14,611 bases of DNA, taken from Thermotogae bacterium. GTDB lineage: Bacteria > Thermotogota > Thermotogae > UBA12178. A program made the translations under genes and the position numbers. Positions within the stretch are counted from its first letter, which is position 1, and each line of letters opens with the position of its first letter. Shown in pieces: positions 8,684 to 14,611 of the stretch. The notes beneath the pieces were generated by a model. The model was not told the origin of the DNA. It did no database searches and saw only the letters and a program-made list of their open reading frames with translations. Where the stretch lies: positions 1-14,611 of the forward strand of contig QNAP01000017.1 in NCBI GenBank assembly GCA_003641795.1, read 5' to 3'.

Positions 8684-10528
8684 ATGGCTCAGATGGAATA
8701 CGTGGTGGGTATCGACTTGGGAACGACGAATTCCGTTGCAGCTCATGTAAAAGCGGACGGTTCTGTGGAAGTCATTCCGAACGCCGAGGGGAACAGAATA
8801 ACACCCTCAGTAGTAGCGTTCAGCAAGAGTGGAGAGATCATTGTTGGTGAGCCTGCCAAACGTCAAGCGATACTCAACGCCGAACGAACTGTCAGATCCA
8901 TAAAGCGAAAGATGGGCTCCGATTACAAGGTGAAGATTGACGATAAGGAATACACGCCCCAAGAGATAAGCGCGTTCATCTTGAAGAAGATCAAGAGCGA
9001 TGCGGAAGCGTATCTCGGCGGTCACATAAAGCGAGCCGTCATTACCTGTCCCGCTTACTTCAACGATGCACAACGTCAGGCAACGAAAGAAGCAGGTGTA
9101 ATAGCTGGCCTTGAGGTGTTGAGAATCATAAACGAACCCACCGCTGCAGCAATAGCCTACGGTCTCGATAAGGCAAAAGGCGAGCAATTGGTCATCGTCT
9201 ACGACTTCGGAGGTGGTACGTTCGATGTCTCACTTTTAGAGATTGGAGATGGTATCGTAGAGGTCAAAGCTACCGCGGGCAACAACCACCTCGGAGGCGA
9301 CGACATCGACCAAAGGGTTATCGACTGGCTCGCGGAACAGTTCAGAAAAGAACACGGAATCGATCTCAGGGAAGACAAGCAAGCTCTCCAAAGATTGAAG
9401 GACGCCGCAGAGAGGGCCAAGATAGAGTTATCATCAAAGCTCGAAACGGATATCAGTCTACCCTACATCACCGCTACCAAGGAGAGCGGACCTCTACATC
9501 TGGAAGCTCGACTCACAAGAGCAACCCTGGAGTCACTGGCGCGAGATCTTGTGGAAATGACTAGAGAACCCATAGAACGTGTACTCAGCGACGCGAAAGT
9601 TTCAGTTGAGGACATTGATGAGATCATTCTCGTCGGTGGTACGACTCGCATGCCCTTAGTGCAGAAGTTCCTAACGGATTTCTTCAAAAAGGAACCCAAC
9701 AAGAGTGTGAATCCCGACGAAGCGGTGGCAATAGGAGCCGCAATACAAGCAGCGATACTGGCAGGAGAGCTTAAGAAAGATTTGGTACTCGTTGACGTCA
9801 CCCCGCTTACTCTCGGCGTGGAAGTGAAGGGCGGACTTATGGAACCTATCATCGAGCGCAACAGCAAGATACCCATCAAAAGGAGCAAAGTCTTTACCAC
9901 GGCAGAAGATGGACAAACTGAAGTTGAGGTCAGAGTCTACCAGGGCGAAAGACCTATCGCAAGAGAAAACATCTTCCTTGGTAGCTTCAGACTTACTGGA
10001 ATCCCGCCGGCACCCAGGGGTGTGCCTCAAATAGAGGTCGCTTTCGACATCGATAGCGATGGCATCGTAAACGTCTCTGCTAAGGACAGGGCTACCGGAA
10101 AGGAACAGTCCATGGTAGTTACCGGGAGGCAGAAACTCTCGCCAGAAGAGATCGAAAAGATCATCCAGGATGCGAAACGCTATGAAGAACAGGATAAGAA
10201 ACGCAAGGAGCAAATCGAACTCAAAAACAGAGCAGACGATCTCGCCTACACTGTGGAAAAGTCTCTTAAAGAACACGGCGACAAGATTCCCGCCGATGTC
10301 AGAGGAAATCTCGAGTCGTTGATCAAAGACTTGAGGCAGGCTATCGAGGAAAACAACTTCCAAAGGATAAAGATACTCTTCGACCAACTCCAGCAGGAGA
10401 GTACCAAGATAGGACAGTACCTCTATCAAGCACAGCAAGCCGCCGCAGCAGGCGGAGAGGATTCTAAAACCGGTGACGGAAGTAACGACAGTGGTACGGT
10501 CGACACCGACTACGAAGAGGAAAAATAA
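8684..10528 (+). CDS. dnaK: Hsp70 chaperone DnaK
   Basis: A 614-residue cytoplasmic Hsp70 that binds exposed hydrophobic peptide segments and releases them under ATP control, normally with DnaJ and GrpE (neither gene is in view). The nucleotide-binding domain has phosphate motif 1 GIDLGTTNS near residues 9-17, phosphate motif 2 DFGGGTFDVS from residue 174, and the adenosine motif ILVGGTTRMP. The interdomain linker DLVLVDVTPLTLG begins near residue 366. The substrate-binding domain follows, then a helical lid and an acidic tail ending TDYEEEK. The segment from VRSIKRKMGSDYKVK to YTPQEISA lacks the roughly 20-residue insertion of proteobacterial DnaK, as in Gram-positive and Thermotoga types. 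The ATG at 8684 was chosen on its ribosome binding site. It is the first gene after a consensus promoter and is followed after 24 nt by hsp20. Confidence 0.98.
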   Translation: MAQMEYVVGIDLGTTNSVAAHVKADGSVEVIPNAEGNRITPSVVAFSKSGEIIVGEPAKRQAILNAERTVRSIKRKMGSDYKVKIDDKEYTPQEISAFILKKIKSDAEAYLGGHIKRAVITCPAYFNDAQRQATKEAGVIAGLEVLRIINEPTAAAIAYGLDKAKGEQLVIVYDFGGGTFDVSLLEIGDGIVEVKATAGNNHLGGDDIDQRVIDWLAEQFRKEHGIDLREDKQALQRLKDAAERAKIELSSKLETDISLPYITATKESGPLHLEARLTRATLESLARDLVEMTREPIERVLSDAKVSVEDIDEIILVGGTTRMPLVQKFLTDFFKKEPNKSVNPDEAVAIGAAIQAAILAGELKKDLVLVDVTPLTLGVEVKGGLMEPIIERNSKIPIKRSKVFTTAEDGQTEVEVRVYQGERPIARENIFLGSFRLTGIPPAPRGVPQIEVAFDIDSDGIVNVSAKDRATGKEQSMVVTGRQKLSPEEIEKIIQDAKRYEEQDKKRKEQIELKNRADDLAYTVEKSLKEHGDKIPADVRGNLESLIKDLRQAIEENNFQRIKILFDQLQQESTKIGQYLYQAQQAAAAGGEDSKTGDGSNDSGTVDTDYEEEK

Positions 10529-10552
10529 AACAGAGGGTAGGAGGTGATAGAT

Positions 10553-10993
10553 ATGTTGCTCGACATTAGGAGGGAGGATTTTTTCAGACCGTTCCGTGAA
10601 CTCCAAAGAGAGATCGACAGGCTCTTCGACGATTTCTTCAGGACAGAGAGAAGGGAGCACACCAGCTTCCTACCGGATGTGGACATATACGAAGACGACA
10701 ACAAGATCTATGTCGAAGTTGAAGTCCCCGGAATGAACAAAGAAGACGTCAAGGTAAAGATTGAAGATAACGTGCTGACCATATTCGGCGAGAAGAAACA
10801 GGAGAAGGAGTCCAAAAAGCACAACTACCACGTAGTGGAAAGGAGCTACGGAACCTTCCAAAGATCCTTTGCTTTGCCTGACTATGTGGACACCGAAAAG
10901 ATCAAGGCCAGCTACGACAAAGGTGTTCTCAAGATCGAGATCCCAAAGAAGGAGTCAGCAAAACCCAAAGTAATAGACGTGAGGATCGAGTGA
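10553..10993 (+). CDS. Small heat-shock protein, Hsp20/alpha-crystallin family
   Basis: A 146-residue small heat-shock protein. Such proteins form oligomers that hold unfolding proteins in a soluble state, without ATP, for hand-over to DnaK and Hsp100 machines. A charged N-terminal arm (ELQREIDRLFDDFF) precedes the alpha-crystallin domain at about residues 42-133, which ends in the family signature DKGVLKIEIPKKE. The C-terminal tail carries IDV at residues 141-143, matching the I/V-x-I/V motif that links dimers into oligomers. The ATG at 10553 was chosen because GGAGG at 10540-10544 is 8 nt upstream; a GTG at 10544 overlaps that site and is rejected. The gene lies 24 nt after dnaK, so it is almost certainly co-transcribed. 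The dnaK-hsp20 pair also occurs in Thermotoga maritima. Confidence 0.96.
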   Translation: MLLDIRREDFFRPFRELQREIDRLFDDFFRTERREHTSFLPDVDIYEDDNKIYVEVEVPGMNKEDVKVKIEDNVLTIFGEKKQEKESKKHNYHVVERSYGTFQRSFALPDYVDTEKIKASYDKGVLKIEIPKKESAKPKVIDVRIE

Positions 10994-11005
10994 TAGTGGT
11001 GGAGA

Positions 11006-11028
11006 GGGGCGGGCGGAATGCCCGCCCC
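11006..11028 (+). terminator. GC-rich hairpin between hsp20 and the clp gene (attenuator/terminator-like)
   Basis: GGGGCGGGC (11006-11014) and GCCCGCCCC (11020-11028) form a perfect 9-bp stem with a 5-nt loop. The following bases are only moderately T-rich (GATTCATTTTC), so termination is probably partial, and the hairpin may instead act as an RNA processing or stability element. It begins 13 nt after the hsp20 stop and ends 12 nt before the GGAGGTGA of the next gene. It would allow dnaK-hsp20 to be made in excess of the Hsp100. Confidence 0.65.
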
Positions 11029-11040
11029 GATTCATTTTCA

Positions 11041-11048
11041 GGAGGTGA
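11041..11048 (+). promoter_or_regulatory. Ribosome binding site deciding the clp GTG start
   Basis: GGAGGTGA with 8 nt between GGAGG and the GTG at 11054. An in-frame ATG at 11018 lies inside the preceding hairpin and has no such site. Confidence 0.8.
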
Positions 11049-11053
11049 AGTGC

Positions 11054-13462
11054 GTGTTCAACCCAGAGGATTTCACCCAGAAAGCACATCAGGTGATGAT
11101 GTCCATACAAGATATCCTCAGTAGATTCAAGCAAAACCAGCTCTCCAGCGAGCATATTCTGTTGGCTTTGCTGGAGGACGGTGAAAACGTAGCAGTGGAG
11201 GCACTGCGAAAGATAGGTGTGGACGTCAAAAGTGTCATTGATGACTTGATCAACGCCATCAAAGGCCTTGGAAAGGTACCGGTTCCAGAGGGTTCTAAGA
11301 TCGTCCAGATCTTTATTACACCCGACGCGCGCCACGTTATCGAGTCTGCCAAGCAAGAAGCCAAAAGGATGCAGGACGAAAAGATCGGAACCGAGCACCT
11401 ACTCCTTTCGATACTGAAGCATCCTGAAACCAGTGCTGCGCGCACACTCTACAAGCACGGAGCCTCGCTCGACAGAGTGTACTCCGCGGTTTTAGAAATA
11501 AGGAAGAGCGGTGAAAGTCCCGAGGAAGAAAACCTTGATTTTCTCTCGAGGTTCACCATAGATCTTACCCAACTCGCTAATGCTGGCAAGCTCATGCCTG
11601 TAGTGGGAAGAGACGAAGAAATCAAACGCGTTATGCAGATACTGGGCCGTAAGACAAAAAACAATCCTGTTTTGGTGGGAGACCCAGGTGTAGGAAAGAC
11701 CGCCATTGTTGAGGGCCTCGCCCAGCGTATAGTTAAAGGTATGGTACCAGACTACATGAAGAGTAAGAAAGTGCTCGCACTGGACATGGGAAGGCTGGTT
11801 GCAGGTACGAAATTCAGGGGAGAATTCGAAGAGCGAATGAAGGGCGTAATCGACGCCATCAAAAAACTTTCGGGAGAAGTGATACTCTTCATCGACGAGA
11901 TCCACAATGTTGTTGGAGCTGGTAGTGCTGAAGGTTCCATGGACGCGGCGAATCTTATGAAACCCGCGTTAGCGAGGGGTGAGCTCCAGTGTATAGGCGC
12001 CACGACGGTGGAGGAGTACAGAAAACACATAGAGAAGGATAAGGCGCTCGAACGCCGCTTCATGCCCATTTACGTTGAGGAACCTTCCCTTGAGGAAACT
12101 CTTGAGATACTGAAAGGCGTGAGGCCAACCTTCGAAAAACATCACGGTGTGATGATAACCGATGCGGCTTTGGAACAAGCGGTGCGACTCTCCGCAAGGT
12201 TCGTAACCGAGCGTTTCCTTCCCGACAAGGCCATAGATCTCATCGATGAGGCAGCTTCAAAGGTGAAGCTGGAGGCATCCTATGTGCCGCCGAAGGTCGT
12301 GGAACTCGAGGAGGAAATCCAGAAGAAAATGGACGAGATAAACGAGGCCGTTACCGATGGCGATTACGAAAAGGCTGCGCAGCTCAAGATCGAGGTGGGC
12401 GATCTTCGAGAGAAACTCAGTGCACTCCGCAGCGAGTGGGAAACATCTAAGAGCGAGAAGTTGGTAGTGGACGAGACTGTTGTGGCGGAGATCGTCCAAC
12501 AGTGGACGAAGATACCCGTCAGTCGAATGCTTGAGCCGGAGAGGAAAAAGTTACGCGAGTTGGAGAAACTCATCCACACGCGGTTTGTAAATCAAGAAGC
12601 GGCAGTGGTAGCGGTGGCGGACACCGTCAGGCGTGCGAGGGCTGGATTGAAGGATCCTAAGCGCCCATCTGGGGTCTTCCTCTTCCTTGGACCCACAGGG
12701 GTTGGAAAGACAGAGCTTGCTCGCACTCTTGCAGAGGTACTCTTTGGAAGCGAAGAGGCACTGATCAGGATAGATATGTCTGAGTACATGGAAAAACACA
12801 GCGTCTCCAGATTGATAGGCGCCCCTCCTGGCTACGTGGGTTATGAAGAAGCCGGGCAGTTAACAGAAGCAGTTCGCAGACGCCCATACTCGGTCATCCT
12901 CCTCGATGAGATCGAGAAAGCACATCCAGAGGTTTTCAATCTGTTGTTGCAGGTCTTTGACGAAGGTAGGCTCACCGATAACAAGGGCAACACCGTGGAT
13001 TTCAAAAACACCATCATCATAATGACGAGCAACGTGGCGAGTGAAAAGATGATGGAATCGGCCGAATCGAGCGAATACATCGATGAAGCACTGATAGCCG
13101 AAGAACTGAAGGAAACCTTCAAGCCAGAGTTTTTGAACCGTCTCGACAGCATAGTGATCTTCCAACCGCTCTCCGTGGATGACGTTAAAAAAATCGCAGA
13201 ACTCAAGCTTCAAGAAGTGGTTTCATTGCTGGAAGAGCAAGGCATCAAGCTCGAGGTTAGTGAAGAAGCGAAGACGTATTTGGCGACCAATGGCTACGTT
13301 CCTGCTTACGGAGCCAGACCGTTGAGGCGTCTTATCGAGCGAGAGATCATCAACGAGGCGGCAAAGATGATAATAGACGGTGAAGTTTCTGAGGGTGATA
13401 CCATCTTCGTGGATGGAGATGAAGATGGGATATATCTGAAGGTCCAAAAAGTAGAATCGTGA
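11054..13462 (+). CDS. Hsp100/Clp ATPase with two AAA+ domains, ClpC-like middle region, no evident ClpP loop
   Basis: An 802-residue ATP-driven protein unfoldase that threads substrates through a hexameric ring. The N-domain (to about 150, with both Clp-N repeats) is followed by AAA+ domain 1, with Walker A GDPGVGKT from residue 209 and Walker B FIDEIH with D281/E282. Next comes a short middle segment at about 416-475 that includes a UVR-like stretch (DYEKAAQLKIEVGDLREKL, 437-455). AAA+ domain 2 has Walker A GPTGVGKT from 546, Walker B LLDEIE with D618/E619, and sensor 2 GARPLRRLIERE. The short middle region is ClpC-like; ClpB has a coiled coil roughly twice as long or more. However, the segment after TSN (658-660) up to EELKETF contains no IGL/VGF-type tripeptide used by ClpA/ClpC to dock ClpP. 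It may therefore be a disaggregase rather than a protease partner. It lies 60 nt after hsp20, behind a hairpin. Confidence 0.93.
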   Translation: MFNPEDFTQKAHQVMMSIQDILSRFKQNQLSSEHILLALLEDGENVAVEALRKIGVDVKSVIDDLINAIKGLGKVPVPEGSKIVQIFITPDARHVIESAKQEAKRMQDEKIGTEHLLLSILKHPETSAARTLYKHGASLDRVYSAVLEIRKSGESPEEENLDFLSRFTIDLTQLANAGKLMPVVGRDEEIKRVMQILGRKTKNNPVLVGDPGVGKTAIVEGLAQRIVKGMVPDYMKSKKVLALDMGRLVAGTKFRGEFEERMKGVIDAIKKLSGEVILFIDEIHNVVGAGSAEGSMDAANLMKPALARGELQCIGATTVEEYRKHIEKDKALERRFMPIYVEEPSLEETLEILKGVRPTFEKHHGVMITDAALEQAVRLSARFVTERFLPDKAIDLIDEAASKVKLEASYVPPKVVELEEEIQKKMDEINEAVTDGDYEKAAQLKIEVGDLREKLSALRSEWETSKSEKLVVDETVVAEIVQQWTKIPVSRMLEPERKKLRELEKLIHTRFVNQEAAVVAVADTVRRARAGLKDPKRPSGVFLFLGPTGVGKTELARTLAEVLFGSEEALIRIDMSEYMEKHSVSRLIGAPPGYVGYEEAGQLTEAVRRRPYSVILLDEIEKAHPEVFNLLLQVFDEGRLTDNKGNTVDFKNTIIIMTSNVASEKMMESAESSEYIDEALIAEELKETFKPEFLNRLDSIVIFQPLSVDDVKKIAELKLQEVVSLLEEQGIKLEVSEEAKTYLATNGYVPAYGARPLRRLIEREIINEAAKMIIDGEVSEGDTIFVDGDEDGIYLKVQKVES

Positions 13463-13522
13463 TGGAATATCCGAAGTAGGGTCTTTAATACATAGCTCAG
13501 GGCTAACGCCCAAGAAGCGTGC

Positions 13523-14290
13523 TTGGATAAAAGAGGTGATAGAGCGAAACTCTACGAAGTTAGGGCTAAGAGCATTCTTACTCCTTCTCGTATCCCTGGC
13601 ATAACGTACTCTTTAAACCCTTATGTGGGATGCGCCTTCGCGTGCCGTTACTGCTATGCCAGCTTTATGATCCGTTTCAAAAACTACAAGGAAACCTGGG
13701 GAAATTTCGTGGAAATTAAGCTGAATGCTCCCCAACTGTTGGAAAAGGAACTGGGAAAGAAACGTCCTGGGACGATCGAAATGAGCCTGGTATGCGATCC
13801 TTATCAACCGATCGAAAAACGCTACGGCCTTACCAGAGCTTGCTTAGAAGTACTCCTCAGGTTTTCAACCGTTTCCCAGTATTTTCCTCTATCCATTCTT
13901 ACCAAATCGCCTCTGGTTTTGCGGGATATAGGCCTCCTGAAGAGGCTTCCTAACGTGGAGGTCGGGTTCAGCATTGGAACTCACGACGAGACGATCCGTC
14001 GTTTGTTCGAACCGAAAGCTCCATCGCTACAGGCCCGCTTACAAGCTCTCGAAAAACTAAAGGAAGCCGGAATCCGAACCTACGCACTTGTGGCACCAGT
14101 ATTACCCATGGACCCAGAACGCTTAGCCTCTATGCTAAAAGACGTGGCGGATAGAGTATACGTCGACTGCCTAAATTATCCCTGGAAAGTGAAAAACATC
14201 TACATGAGAAATCACCTGGAAAGCTTCTTGACGGAAGAATTTTGTAGGCATGTCAAACAGGTTCTGACCCGGTACCACAAATGGATATGA
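13523..14290 (+). CDS. Radical SAM protein, SplB-like (spore photoproduct lyase-related, COG1533 type)
   Basis: A 255-residue radical SAM enzyme. The cluster motif is CAFACRYC, giving C37, C41 and C44 for a 4Fe-4S centre that cleaves S-adenosylmethionine. Other family-like blocks are KSILTPSRIPGI before the motif, GTIEMSLVCDPYQPIEKRYGLTR, SILTKSPLVLRDIGLL, and NVEVGFSIGTHDE. These match the SplB-like group found in many non-sporulating bacteria and archaea, whose substrate is generally unknown; true spore photoproduct lyase repairs a UV-made thymine dimer. A DNA-repair role here is not shown. The start is uncertain: the TTG at 13523 has only a weak AAGAAG upstream, while a strong GAGGTGAT lies inside the frame at 13533-13540 with no usable in-frame start after it. 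The gene lies 60 nt after clp with no clear terminator between, so read-through is possible. Confidence 0.88.
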   Translation: MDKRGDRAKLYEVRAKSILTPSRIPGITYSLNPYVGCAFACRYCYASFMIRFKNYKETWGNFVEIKLNAPQLLEKELGKKRPGTIEMSLVCDPYQPIEKRYGLTRACLEVLLRFSTVSQYFPLSILTKSPLVLRDIGLLKRLPNVEVGFSIGTHDETIRRLFEPKAPSLQARLQALEKLKEAGIRTYALVAPVLPMDPERLASMLKDVADRVYVDCLNYPWKVKNIYMRNHLESFLTEEFCRHVKQVLTRYHKWI

Positions 14291-14332
14291 AGATACTTAC
14301 CAGACCACATTTTAATTTCACATGAATCGCTA
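14291..14332. other. Short non-coding spacer after the radical SAM gene
   Basis: No gene or clear hairpin is seen here. The sequence is AT-rich and leads into the repeat region that fills the rest of the window. Confidence 0.5.
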
Positions 14333-14570
14333 ACAGCATTCTTCACACCCACACAGCATCACAAGCGCTTTCTCTTCCGCTACTTCAGAATCCCACACGA
14401 TCACACAGCCTCACGAGCGCCGAGTGAGCACTCATACAAACGGGCACCGAGCTACACGGATGTAGCGAGTTTTTTCCCGTCTCCTCAGAATTTCTCACAA
14501 TCACACAGCATCACGAGTACAGAGTGAGCATCCAAACAAAACGCCTTCGAAGCCGCACGGATGCGGCTGA
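14333..14570. repeat. Three imperfect direct repeats, 100-nt period, with conserved hairpin
   Basis: Copy A (14333-14384), copy B (14385-14484) and copy C (from 14485) share a TCAGAAT-like start and a CACACAGCNTCACRAG core at 14350, 14402 and 14502. B and C are about three-quarters identical by eye over 82 nt and also share GAGTGAGCA and a hairpin. The hairpins are 14451-14466 in B and 14552-14567 in C, with 6-bp stems and an identical CGGA loop. Copy A lacks the middle of the unit, including the hairpin. No protein is encoded on either strand. The similarity of C ends shortly after its hairpin. Possible explanations are a structured RNA array, an intergenic repeat family, or relics of a mobile element. 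The family was not recognised. Confidence 0.75.
14451..14475 (+). terminator. Candidate intrinsic terminator inside repeat copy B
   Basis: GCTACA-CGGA-TGTAGC (14451-14466) is a perfect 6-bp hairpin, followed after GAG by six T residues at 14470-14475. It could end transcripts from the dnaK-hsp20-clp-radical SAM block, about 160 nt past the last stop codon. The stem is short and the three-base gap before the T run weakens the call. The matching hairpin in copy C has no T run. Confidence 0.45.
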
Positions 14571-14611
14571 GAGCGAAGCTGAAGCACGACGCTGAATCGT
14601 CGCGCGGGTCG

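Noticed and set aside
9671..10660. Long open frame of 329 codons on the minus strand opposite dnaK and the start of hsp20
   Set aside because: Long antisense frames are a known side effect of codon bias in hsp70 genes; it has no recognisable domain and two well-supported genes lie opposite.
11018..11053. Upstream ATG start for the clp gene
   Set aside because: It lies in the GC hairpin with no ribosome binding site; the GTG at 11054 has an ideal one and gives the usual Clp N-terminus.
14422..14433. GAGTG-AG-CACTC inverted repeat in copy B
   Set aside because: Pairing is broken in copy C (CATCC), and a 2-nt loop is too tight, so it is unlikely to be a kept structure.
14587..14602. Small hairpin CGACG-CTGAAT-CGTCG at the window end
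   Set aside because: The stem is only 5 bp, with no T run and no second copy, so it is not distinguishable from chance in GC-rich sequence.
14333..14611. Possible CRISPR array
   Set aside because: The copies are imperfect, there is no pattern of identical short repeats with unique equal-length spacers, and no cas gene is present.

Overview
The window holds eight protein-coding genes (seven complete, one cut by the left edge) in two divergent, tightly packed blocks, and a non-coding repeat region at the right end. Strong GGAGGTGA-type ribosome binding sites, mid-range GC, a DnaK without the N-terminal-domain insertion of proteobacterial DnaK, and dnaK directly followed by an hsp20 gene (as in Thermotoga maritima) suggest a thermophilic bacterium related to the Thermotogota. 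That placement is an inference from gene content and protein style, not a demonstrated assignment. No phage, transposase, CRISPR, tRNA or rRNA signal is visible.

Left block (about 1-8409, minus strand, read right to left): valS, mutS, an RND-family membrane exporter, and the start of an ABC transporter ATPase. Each junction overlaps or nearly touches: valS/mutS share ATGA, the mutS stop sits in the RND start region, and the RND end overlaps the ABC start. This suggests one translationally coupled operon combining protein synthesis (valyl-tRNA synthetase), mismatch repair and export functions.

Right block (about 8621-14290, plus strand): a promoter with full consensus -35 and -10 hexamers at 17-bp spacing drives dnaK, followed by hsp20 and a two-ATPase-domain Hsp100 gene. 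Together these form a compact protein-rescue set: a small heat-shock protein holdase, a DnaK refolding machine and an Hsp100 unfoldase. The Hsp100 is unusual, with a short ClpC-like middle domain but no visible ClpP-docking loop. A perfect 9-bp GC hairpin separates hsp20 from the Hsp100 gene and may tune downstream expression. A radical SAM protein of the SplB-like group follows.

The right end (14291-14611) has no gene. It contains three direct-repeat copies with a 100-nt period, the first with an internal 48-nt loss. The two full copies carry a hairpin with the same loop and two compensated base-pair changes in the stem. This is the best candidate for an undescribed element in the window.
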